From Pseudomonas syringae pv. cilantro (GTDB lineage Bacteria; Pseudomonadota; Gammaproteobacteria; Pseudomonadales; Pseudomonadaceae): a DNA stretch of 43,836 bases. The position numbers and the translations under genes are program-made. The notes under the pieces are model-generated. The model was not told where the DNA came from and searched no databases. It saw nothing but the letters and a program-made list of their open reading frames with translations. This document shows positions 8,693-17,200 of this stretch, one piece after another; position 1 is the first letter of the stretch, and each line of letters opens with the position of its first letter. The DNA lies in assembly GCF_001293775.1 (NCBI RefSeq), contig NZ_LGLN01000071.1:95466-139301 (forward strand). Direction: 5' to 3'.

Positions 8693-9805
8693 CTATTTGT
8701 AGGTAAGGGTAAAGCTCAGCGCACCTTTGGCTTTGCCTGGGCGGACTTCGCTGCTGGCTTCGGTCTGATAGAAGCGCGCATAAAAGTTGAGTGACATGTT
8801 ACCTGGCGTGATAGCAATCAACGGGACTTCGGTTTGCAGTTCCATGGGCGTCGAACCGTCGGCCTTGAGCACTTGAATCCCTATGCCACGAGCCTGCGAA
8901 TCGGTCGTCAGGCTGAAAACGCCGCTATTGACGGGGCCGACCGGTGCCGAGCCGTCGACGCCGTCGAGCTGGACGTGGGCTGTTGCTGTAAAACCGGCGC
9001 CGGTGTCGGTCTCGCAATTGCTCAGGGCAATATGGAAAGGGACCTTCGTAGTGGTGAAACCGGGTCCGGTAAACTCTGCTCGGTCCCAGTCACCCAGTTG
9101 TACCGGGGCTGCGCTGCTCGGAGCGCCTACGGTGCATTGAGCCTGAATCACCGTGCCGGTGACGCCGTATCTCATGACTTTGCCCAGCGCAGTAAGGCTT
9201 CCTGACCACAGCTCGCTGCCATCCAGCACATTAGGGCCGGGAGGTATAGGCCCGATCTTGACCAGCGTGATAAAGTTTCTCAGGCCCACAATGCTGATTG
9301 GCACGAGCAGCTTGTCATATTCATTGAGAGCCAAAAACGGTACGACAGGATTTCCGTCGACCGGTGTGAAGCAATTGTTACACCCACCTGAGTACGGATG
9401 GTCCAGTTTTACCCTTATGCCGACTCCTGAAATATTGGTTTTAAATACTTTGCCGTTGATGTCTTCACCATTGATCGGTTCCAGACCACCAGAATGGATC
9501 GGGGCCGTTGCCGTCGCCCTGAACTCCAGTATAGCGGTGCCGTCATTGGCGCAAGCGGCCGATAGCCTTGCCATGTCGGGGGTGTATGCCTCCATATCGA
9601 TCTTGCCGATAACGCTGCCGATTTTGGCATCTCGGGGGATGTAGATCGTGCCAATGTCACGGCGGAATTCTTTCATCCCGGGGCTGGATTGCCAGTAACA
9701 GCTGTCGCCCGGATTCTGATCGTAAGACTCGGCCATAGCGGTTGTGCCATGAACGAGGCTGGCGGCAGTCATGGCAAGCGCCAGTGCATTCAGTACATGT
9801 TTCAT
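8693..9805 (-). CDS. fimbrial tip adhesin of the chaperone-usher system
   Basis: Last gene of the leftward fimbrial operon. It encodes 370 residues from the ATG at 9805, which AGGA precedes by about 7-8 bases; an upstream in-frame start at 9832 is less likely. It has a Sec signal peptide of about 25 residues ending TAMA-ES. The size, the two-part layout and the last position in the operon fit a two-domain adhesin. The N-terminal half carries Cys pairs and would be the receptor-binding domain. The C-terminal half (from about TGTVIQAQCTVG) is pilin-like, with the Cys pair characteristic of fimbrial subunits and a terminal beta strand (GALSFTLTYK) for donor-strand exchange. It should be assembled at the fibre tip by the neighbouring usher. 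The receptor is unknown. Confidence 0.85.
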   Translation of the reverse strand: MKHVLNALALAMTAASLVHGTTAMAESYDQNPGDSCYWQSSPGMKEFRRDIGTIYIPRDAKIGSVIGKIDMEAYTPDMARLSAACANDGTAILEFRATATAPIHSGGLEPINGEDINGKVFKTNISGVGIRVKLDHPYSGGCNNCFTPVDGNPVVPFLALNEYDKLLVPISIVGLRNFITLVKIGPIPPGPNVLDGSELWSGSLTALGKVMRYGVTGTVIQAQCTVGAPSSAAPVQLGDWDRAEFTGPGFTTTKVPFHIALSNCETDTGAGFTATAHVQLDGVDGSAPVGPVNSGVFSLTTDSQARGIGIQVLKADGSTPMELQTEVPLIAITPGNMSLNFYARFYQTEASSEVRPGKAKGALSFTLTYK

Positions 9806-9851
9806 GAGGGGTTCCTGAAAGGTCGGTGGCACATGTGCGTCAGACCAGAGG

Positions 9852-12365
9852 TTATTGGCTGCACGTCAATGACTGTATTCGGTAGCCTTTGGTCAGCGGC
9901 ATATTGGTCGGGTCTATGTGCAGTCGGCATCGGGATTCAGTCTGTTCACCCCAGCTTACGTCGAGGGTTTGTGCCTGCATGCCGGTGGACAGCAAAATCA
10001 ATCCGCCCTGGCCTGCAATGCCCATGATGTTTCCTTCGGCGTCGCTGACCTGAGCACCGAACGGCAGCGGCTTGCCACTGTCGGTAAGCGCCGTGATAAC
10101 CAGACGTGTGACGGTGCGTGCGGCAAAAGTGGTCTTGACCACGGCCCCGCGAGCCGGCACTACTCGAGCGCTGCCGTTATCGATTTCGATCTCCGGACCG
10201 AGCTGATCCGTTTGCAGCTCGATGTGGTTGTAACGGTAAGGCCGCAGGTAGGGCACCAGTGCATACCCTCGACTGTTGGTCTCGACGCCGATTGCATTCT
10301 GTACACCGACGCCCGGTGTGTCGGGCACTTCGATCAGCGCAATGGTATCGCCCAGACTCGGACCGGGTTCGATACCCCCTGCGTGCATCAACAGGGCGCC
10401 ACTGACATTGATTGACGTGCTGCGATAATCGTTGCCCTGGGTCAGGCCCGCTCCGAAACTTGCAAAAGGCGCCTGATAGCCGACCGCGAGACCTGCGCTT
10501 TGCTGGCGGCCGTCATCGTTGCTCAGGCTGGTTCGGTAATTGAGGCGGTTATCGTCGAGGCTGCCGCTCAGACTGGCCCGCTGGCTGTAGTGATCACCAC
10601 TGTTCTGCAGGTCGAAGGCTGCGCTGCTCGAATGCCCGATATCCAGAGGCAGCGAGATGCTTAGCCCCAACTGCCGGTCATTTTTCTGGTTGCGTGTGTC
10701 GGTCAGCGATTGTGAGGCATACAGGTTGTAGGTGACCCCGGCATGCTGAGTATTGAAGTTGAATTGATACTGCTGCTGTTCGGCAGCGCTGCCCCAATAA
10801 TTCTGCCGGGACATTGTCAGACTGACACTGCTGCGGCTTCCGACCCTTTGGTGAACGGAGGCCTCCAGCCTGCTACGGCGGCTGCCGGTGAAGGGTCTGT
10901 CGTTATCGCGTTGACGCATGGTCTCGTCGAAATCACGATAGCCTTGAGTGGAGTAGCGGTAACCGGCGAAGCGCAGGTTGGTATTGGTGGTAAACATCTT
11001 GCCGTACTTGAGGGCGTAACTCATGCCTTGCACGCTGGTCGTTCCGGCGCGATCAATGTCCGCGTCCGACTGCGTTGCGTCCAATGCCACGGCCCCCAAA
11101 GCGCCCAGGTCCCGCGAGATGCCCAGCGCGGTGGCGCGGTACATGTCGCTGGCCATCAAGCCGCCGTAAAGGGTGGAGTTCCAGCCGGTGCCAATGGCCA
11201 GCGTGCTTTGCCAAATCCAGGGCTGCTCGATTGCGCTGGCACCGTTATAGCGGCCCAGTGCGGAGCTGTATTTCCAGACGCCCTCACGCAACAGGTTGCC
11301 GATGGTTGCGTAGGGCTGGCTGAAGCGCCGCACCTGACCGTCCGCCTCAGTCAGTACCACTTCCAGTTCGCCGCTGCCCGTAGCCGCCAGATCGTCGATT
11401 TCGTAGGGGCCGGCGCTGACATAGGTGGAATAGATCGGGTAGCCGTTCTGCAGCACTTCAAGCTTCGCCCGACTCTGCGCCACACCGCGAATCACCGGGG
11501 CGTACCCCTGTGCGGTGTCGGGGAGCATTTCCTGATCGGTTTTGATCAGTGCGCCTTTGATCGGTACGCTACGGAAAACATTGCTGTCGGTGGACGTCTC
11601 GCCGATGGTCAGATTCGCGTGAGTGCCGGGCAGGTCACGTTGGGCGTATGCATAGGCCCTTGTCCATTCACGACGACCCTCTTCGTCGTGACGTACGCTT
11701 TGATTGCTGCGCAGTCGCCATGCGCCAAGGTTGATACCGCTATTAAGGTACAGATCCGCGCTGTTGCCTGTGCCGGTGTCGGTACGCGTGGTTTGCTGAG
11801 CGGACGCCTGGTAACTGACGAATGCGGCATTGATGCCGTAATCCCAGAGCGCCGGATCAACCCTGCCGATGGCATCCCGGCGCATGGCGATCTGCGGTAT
11901 GGAGATCGACAGTTGCAGCCTGCCGCCGTCCAGTTTGGTGGTTGCCTGGGGAATCAGCCGGGACAGGTCGACGCAGGAGGCCTGCAATAATGTCTGCTCG
12001 GCCAGGCTCTCGATGCGTACGCCCATTTGCTCAAGTAGCTCTTTTGACAGGCATGGCAGCAGACCGTTGCCTTGCGGGTCGGCATCGAAGCGCAGTTCCC
12101 GCTGACCGAAGTAACGCGTGTTGATGTGAATTTCGACCCAGTGGTTGCCGGGTACCAAGTCTTCGACCTCTGCGAGGTTATTCAGCGCTTTGTTTGCAGC
12201 GTCGATATCGTAGCCCTGGCCCTGGCGCAGAAAACCGGACTGGAAATTGACGAGATCTGCGGCCTGAATCAGCTCCAGTGGCAGGGCTCCGCTGCCGCAG
12301 ACAATCAGCAACTGCATAAAACGCAGACGCACCGGTATGAGCCCGGAGTCGGGTAATAGGGTCAT
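9852..12365 (-). CDS. fimbrial usher, outer-membrane assembly pore
   Basis: PapC/FimD-family usher of 837 residues, the normal family length. The ATG at 12365 is chosen because AGGA lies 8 bases upstream; a TTG two codons earlier is too close. After a signal sequence comes the N-terminal domain opening with VNFQSGFLRQG. The 24-strand barrel region follows with the plug segment, around SRAKLEVLQNGYPIYSTYVSAGPYEIDDL, quoted here only by its key parts VLQNG, VSAGPYEIDDL and GSGELEVVLTEADG. The C-terminal domains contain RGAVVKTTF and PFGAQVSD, and the end carries the Cys pair seen in ushers (ESRCRLHI...LTCSQ). It lies 40-50 bp from both neighbours. Antisense ORFs inside it, one of over 400 codons, are composition shadows. 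Confidence 0.96.
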   Translation of the reverse strand: MTLLPDSGLIPVRLRFMQLLIVCGSGALPLELIQAADLVNFQSGFLRQGQGYDIDAANKALNNLAEVEDLVPGNHWVEIHINTRYFGQRELRFDADPQGNGLLPCLSKELLEQMGVRIESLAEQTLLQASCVDLSRLIPQATTKLDGGRLQLSISIPQIAMRRDAIGRVDPALWDYGINAAFVSYQASAQQTTRTDTGTGNSADLYLNSGINLGAWRLRSNQSVRHDEEGRREWTRAYAYAQRDLPGTHANLTIGETSTDSNVFRSVPIKGALIKTDQEMLPDTAQGYAPVIRGVAQSRAKLEVLQNGYPIYSTYVSAGPYEIDDLAATGSGELEVVLTEADGQVRRFSQPYATIGNLLREGVWKYSSALGRYNGASAIEQPWIWQSTLAIGTGWNSTLYGGLMASDMYRATALGISRDLGALGAVALDATQSDADIDRAGTTSVQGMSYALKYGKMFTTNTNLRFAGYRYSTQGYRDFDETMRQRDNDRPFTGSRRSRLEASVHQRVGSRSSVSLTMSRQNYWGSAAEQQQYQFNFNTQHAGVTYNLYASQSLTDTRNQKNDRQLGLSISLPLDIGHSSSAAFDLQNSGDHYSQRASLSGSLDDNRLNYRTSLSNDDGRQQSAGLAVGYQAPFASFGAGLTQGNDYRSTSINVSGALLMHAGGIEPGPSLGDTIALIEVPDTPGVGVQNAIGVETNSRGYALVPYLRPYRYNHIELQTDQLGPEIEIDNGSARVVPARGAVVKTTFAARTVTRLVITALTDSGKPLPFGAQVSDAEGNIMGIAGQGGLILLSTGMQAQTLDVSWGEQTESRCRLHIDPTNMPLTKGYRIQSLTCSQ

Positions 12366-12403
12366 GGTCAATGTCCTGGGGAGTGAAAGCTGGCCGAAGC
12401 GGT

Positions 12404-13159
12404 TTAATGAGCCAGCGTGACCGGAACGGTCAGCGGAACGCTGTAGCCGCCGTAATCGTTTATCGCTGAAAAAACCACCTGAACGCCCGGCTCTGCTTTC
12501 GTTTCGCCAAGCTCATAGGCCTGCGAGGCAAAAGGTGCCAGCATGGCTGCCTGCGCGATCTTTTCGGTCTTGCCGTTGGCCGTGACTTCAAGGCGTATGA
12601 ACGACACGTGGAAAGGGGTTGGGTTGATCCCCATCAGCCGGGTTTTACCGTTGGACTGCTCGATTGACCATTGCAGGTCCTTGAGGCGTGCAATTGGGTT
12701 GTCAGTCAGCCCGGCCGGGCGGTAGAACAGTTTGAGTCGGGTCCGCAGAGCTATATTCAGCACATTGCCTTGCGAACTGTCGGCCTGGGGGATTTCCTGC
12801 ACATTGAAGAAGAACAGCGATTCGCGATCTGCGGGCAGGTCGTTGGGCAGGCCATTGATCTGCACTTGCTGCTGTTTGCCGGGGTTCAGGCGAAACAACG
12901 GTGGAGAGGGTGCAAAAGGTACTGCGGTCACTGTGTCGTCGACTGTCGTGTTGACCCAGGTCTGAACCGCGAACGGGCGATCGCTCGGGTTGGAAATGAC
13001 CACCGAAGTACTGCGTTTTTCGCTGGCGAACACCACGCGGGTGGCATTGACGGTGAGCGCAGCTTCAGCAACCGGGATGTGAATGCTGAGCACGGCGAGA
13101 GCCATGCCTAAGCCGAGCGCGGACTTCGCAACGGCCTGTTGGCAGATAGTGCCGATCAT
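12404..13159 (-). CDS. periplasmic fimbrial chaperone
   Basis: PapD/FimC-type chaperone of 251 residues. The ATG at 13159 with AAGG 10 bases upstream is preferred to an earlier in-frame start at 13213. The signal peptide ends at about VAEA-AL. The first Ig-like domain begins ALTVNATRVVFASEKRSTSV and includes the conserved NPSDRPFAVQTWV block and the subunit-binding G1 strand region (LRTRLKLFYRP). The second domain carries the family hallmark NPTPFHVSF. It folds and caps pilin subunits in the periplasm and hands them to the usher encoded next. Confidence 0.95.
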   Translation of the reverse strand: MIGTICQQAVAKSALGLGMALAVLSIHIPVAEAALTVNATRVVFASEKRSTSVVISNPSDRPFAVQTWVNTTVDDTVTAVPFAPSPPLFRLNPGKQQQVQINGLPNDLPADRESLFFFNVQEIPQADSSQGNVLNIALRTRLKLFYRPAGLTDNPIARLKDLQWSIEQSNGKTRLMGINPTPFHVSFIRLEVTANGKTEKIAQAAMLAPFASQAYELGETKAEPGVQVVFSAINDYGGYSVPLTVPVTLAH

Positions 13160-13266
13160 GGTTGATTTACCTTGAACATCCAGGCCCGTAAAAGGGCCTG
13201 GATGCGTTGACAATGGTGCGGCTTGCGACAGGTCTTTTGACCGTTACACAGTGGCCGGGTGTTGTA

Positions 13267-13818
13267 TCAGTTGATGGCGACGGTGAAGTTGATATCTGCC
13301 GAGGCAGTGCCCGGCGTCACTGTGGCGGCTGTCGAGCGATAGTAGGCGTCGAAGGTCATGTCGGTGACACCGCCAACGACCAGAGGGTAGGGGGCAGACT
13401 CGGTTCCAGGCTCGATAGAGTCTCCGCTAAAGTCACGAATGGCAATGGCGACGCCCGTTGCGCCATCTGCCGTTGGTGTGACAGCAAAGTAGCTGCCGGA
13501 ACCGTCCGCGGCACCGTCAAACTTTACAGTTGCAACATCGGCAGTGCCTGTAAGACCGCAACTGCCATTGTCTTTGACGCGCAGGGCAAAGCTCTTGCCG
13601 CTGTATTCCTGGCCGACGGCGGTGAAGCGGCCAGCGTCGACAGAGCCCATTTTCACCAGGTTGCCAACTGCACCGTCACCTGGGTTGACCACTTCGATAG
13701 GGCAGGTGCTGCCGGTGATCTGGCCTTCAAAGTTGATAGTGCCGGTGTTGGCAGATACGGCGGTGCCAGTCAGGGCAGTGGCCAGAGCAAGACCGAGTGC
13801 GGATAGCGTTTTATTCAC
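13267..13818 (-). CDS. major fimbrial subunit (pilin)
   Basis: Type-1-like pilin of 183 residues from the GTG at 13818, which has AAGG about 8 bases upstream. An ATG at 13878 would put a non-signal-like extension in front. The signal peptide (NKTLSALGLALATALTGTAVSA-NT) is followed by a classic pilin: TINFEGQITGSTC, a second Cys in GSCGLTG forming the conserved disulphide, a hydrophobic alternating body, and a final strand ADINFTVAIN. It is first in the operon (pilin, chaperone, usher, adhesin), with a gap of about 107 bp to the chaperone, as usual for the most highly expressed subunit. Confidence 0.92.
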   Translation of the reverse strand: MNKTLSALGLALATALTGTAVSANTGTINFEGQITGSTCPIEVVNPGDGAVGNLVKMGSVDAGRFTAVGQEYSGKSFALRVKDNGSCGLTGTADVATVKFDGAADGSGSYFAVTPTADGATGVAIAIRDFSGDSIEPGTESAPYPLVVGGVTDMTFDAYYRSTAATVTPGTASADINFTVAIN

Positions 13819-14257
13819 GATGATAACCTTATTGATTGGTTTGGTAGAAAAGTTTGGGAATGTAACTATGTAGTGCATCTGGATAGCGTGTTTGTGTTGC
13901 GTGTCATGACGGGGCGAGAGTGTATAGAGAAGATCTGGAATAAGGTGTTTCTGAAACTCGTTAGTTGGTGGCAGTTGTTGTAGGAGATTTCCGAAATGAA
14001 TGTGGGGGCTAATGTTTCAGTGTTATTGGTTTTTCTGACGTATGAGGTGAGGCGAATTTTCATTACGTGTGATGAACCGTGATCTTTTGCGGCCACCTAC
14101 AACGTAAACTCCAGACGTGTTGGTTTACCTGGCAGGCGGGTGGTGGAATAGCGAGTATGGGTCTGTCTGTTTCACGGATACGAACAGGGCGCCACCGACA
14201 GGCGCGTATGAAGTCGTGTCGGTGGCGGATGGGGCTGTGGTTCCGTGGCGAACGGTA
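13819..14257. other. AT-richer intergenic region upstream of the fimbrial operon
   Basis: About 440 bp separate the pilin start from the 3' end of the leftward YD-repeat gene. The part nearest the pilin (13830-14080) is clearly AT-richer than its surroundings and probably holds the fimbrial promoter and regulatory sites. A leftward ORF (13866-14096) and a 50-codon rightward frame (14117-14269) exist but have no ribosome binding site or recognisable product. The right part contains the perfect inverted repeat at 14190-14227. No immunity-type gene for the YD protein is recognised here. Confidence 0.5.
14190..14227 (-). terminator. long perfect inverted repeat downstream of YD-repeat protein 1
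   Basis: CGCCACCGACA (14190-14200) and TGTCGGTGGCG (14217-14227) are perfect 11-bp complementary arms around a 16-base loop, 31 bp past the stop codon of the leftward gene. No T run follows on the minus strand, so it may be a Rho-aided or mRNA-stabilising hairpin instead of a simple intrinsic terminator. Confidence 0.5.
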
Positions 14258-17200
14258 CTAACGTCGTAAAACCTGCATGAGCGCCATTAGCTCTGGGCCA
14301 GGATTATCTATAGGGGAAAGGTTTCTAACACGCGTTACGGTTGGCCCGAATCCTGCGCCCAAGCGATTAACTGTTGTAACTATCCAGTTACCTTGCCCCG
14401 CAGTTGTAGCAGTACTTGACGCTGCGACCGCGGCCAGGTTGCCAGATGAGCTTTGAGCAACGCCTGCCATGCTGCCTCCTGCCACGCTTCTTGCGCTTCC
14501 TAAGCTGCTGATGCTCCTTAAGCTGCTGCTGCTGCCGACGACGCCGACGACGACGCTGCCGGCCCTGCTGCCGACGACGCTGCCGGCCCTGCTGCCAACG
14601 GTCGCCGCAGCTTTAGCCGCAGCCGCAACTGCCCTCGCCACCACAACCCCCGCGCCAAACCCTACCAAGCCAACGGGCACAGCGGCAATACCCAACCAGC
14701 CGCCGACTTCTCCGGCCGTCTGATCGTTATTTACAATGGCAACTGTACTGGCCGTAGTTGAAGCCGCTGTCAATGCCGTACCGACGATCAGCGCACCGGT
14801 CGAGACTGTCGAAACGGCCGCGGCAGTGCTGGCGGTCATGGAAATGCCCAGGACAGTTACCGGGCCGGTAACCGGTGTGGCTGTTCCTAACGTGGCTATG
14901 GTAGCGGCAACGCCCAGTACGGTGAAAACAACGCCTATTCCTACACCCACCCAACCCATGATATTTCCGCCCGCTTGTTGCATTGGCAAAGCCCCCTCAT
15001 CGGGCCGTCTCAACCGGCCGGTCTGACCGCTGGCATCATGTCCGGTAGGGTCGCGCAGGGCGATGGGGTTGCCCAGGCAGTAGGTGTAGGGGTTGACGCC
15101 GCCTTCGGCGAAGGGGCTGAGAAAATCCGGGCTGTGGAAGCGCATCAGGAGAGGGTTGTAGGCCCGGTAGCCATTGCCCAACAGATACCAGCCGTTGGCG
15201 GCTTCGCGTACTTCACCGTTAAACCCGGCAGTGCTTAGCAGCGCCTCCTCGCTGTGACGCTCCCCGTAGGCACTGTAGACCGCCTTGCGCAGCTGGCCTT
15301 GTTGAAATTCACCCATAACGCTCTGGTTTGCGTCAGTCAGCAGCAACAGGGTTTGCTCGGCTTCGTCCACAATCTGCTGGCCCAGCGGCTGTTCGCCGAG
15401 ATGCAGGTACTGAGTGCGTTGATCTTCCTGCACCGTGCTGCTCAGTTGATGACCCTCATAGAACCGCAAAATCTCGCTTTCATTGCCATCCCTGGTGGCG
15501 ACCAGTTGATTGTGGCCGTCATAACGGTATTGGCTGATAGGGGCACCGCCGGTTTCTGCGACCTGCAGCAGGCGGCTCTGGCTATCGTAATGCAGACTGT
15601 TGCCATGCTCGTCTTCAAGCTGGTTACCGTTGGCGTCGTAACTGAATGTCGGGTCTGGTGTTTTTCTGGGCGGCGTGTAGGCAATACTCAAAAGCTGGCA
15701 GCGGTCTTTATGCTTATCGTCGCCGGGGCTGCCGTATTTGAAAGCTGCTCGCTCAGAGGTGCCATCGGTAAACCTGGTCTGGCATAGCGTAATGTTGTCC
15801 AGCTCGTCGAAGCTGAATATTTGTCTGGTCATCTCCCTTTGCAGTTCGTCTCTCGGCAAGCTGCTACCCAGGTAATTCACCAGTGTCAGGCGGCCTCTGG
15901 GGTCGTAGCTAAACGTTTCGTGCAGCAGGGGGCTACCCGCCTGTTGCAGGTCGCGGGTTTTCAAAAGCCCGTCCACTGCCCACGTTTGAGTCAAGGTCAA
16001 CGCCGCTTGGTTGCTTGCGGTCTGGGTTCTGAGAATTTCCTGTCCCTGGTCGTCGTATTCCATGTCGATGATCACGCCAGTTCCGGCCTGCAGGTCCTCG
16101 GTGGCCACCTTGCAGAGCTGGCCCAGCACGTCATAGTCGATTGTGGTGCGCAGGTTGCTCTGGTTGATAAACCTGATTCTGCCGAGCGTGTCGTAGTCGT
16201 AACGGGTCTCTGCGCCCGCCGCCTCGCCTTTTTTGAGATCGGTGCGCTTGATCGGCCGACCCAGCAGCGATGATTGGTGTCGGGTTTCCCAAGCCTGACC
16301 CAGCAGATTGTCCCAGGTCTCTCCCGTCAGTTGATTGTGCTTGTCATAGCGGTAAGTGCGCCTGCCTTGCGGGTTCGTCGCTTCGATGAGGCGGGCACTG
16401 GTCTTGTCATAATCGAATGTGGCCGTTTCATCCGGAGCCGTGCTGGAAAAAATCTGATCAGTGAGCGCCCGAGTGTAGGTAAAGTTGATGTTGTCCAGCC
16501 CAGCTGTTGTGCGCGACCTGGGCTGCATCTCACCGGCGTAGTAGTTGAACTGTTCGACGCGGTCACCTGTTTTGGTCTGCGTCACACGCTCAAGCCCGTC
16601 AAATTTCTGTGTACCTGCCACGGTTCTGGTGGTGCCGTTCTGGTGCACGACCTCGAGCATCGTTGCCAGCTCACTGCTGCTTTGCGGCGCATAACTCCGG
16701 TTGATGACGCTGCCGTCTGCAAGCGTGGAGGAGACCATGCGTGACCAGTTGTCGTAGCTGAACAGGGTGCTGTGCTGGAGTGCATCGCACTGCTCGGTGC
16801 AGCGTCCCAGCCCGTCGTACAGAAAAGTCTGCCTGCTCAGTTCCTGCTCAGTCGTGGTCAGGTTCCGGCTGCGGCTCATGCTGTGCGTGCGTCTGCGACC
16901 CGTTTTACCAGCGGTCAGCGTCCGGATCCGGTCCGGTTTGCCGAACAGATTCAGCCAGGTTTCGCTGCGGCCACTGATGCGGCCCTCCGGGTCGCCACTC
17001 TGTTTCCAGGTTTTCTGGATTGGGCCTTTATGTACGTCGCTGCCGATCGGGTCTGAATACTCATAAGTCTGTACGTTGTCATCGGTCGTGGTGCAGCATC
17101 GCTGGTTCCAGTCATCGTAGCGGTAGCCAAGGGTGCTGCTGGCCAAGGGTGTGGCCCCCAGCCAGTCATGGGCGGTCTCCTGCTCCAACTGATTCCAGGC

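Noticed and set aside
10743..11990. Open frame of 415 codons antisense to the usher gene
   Set aside because: It lies wholly inside a confidently identified usher on the other strand, has no recognisable domain, and is a usual consequence of GC-rich codon use.
13866..14096. Leftward open frame of 76 codons between YD-repeat protein 1 and the pilin, considered as an immunity gene
   Set aside because: No convincing ribosome binding site, it runs into the pilin promoter region, and the product has no immunity-like or other recognisable character.
14117..14269. Rightward frame of 50 codons (starting VLVYLAGGWWNSEYG) with gene-like codon use
   Set aside because: It begins right after a stop codon without a ribosome binding site, contains the long inverted repeat and overlaps the end of YD-repeat protein 1. 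It could be a remnant, but this cannot be supported.
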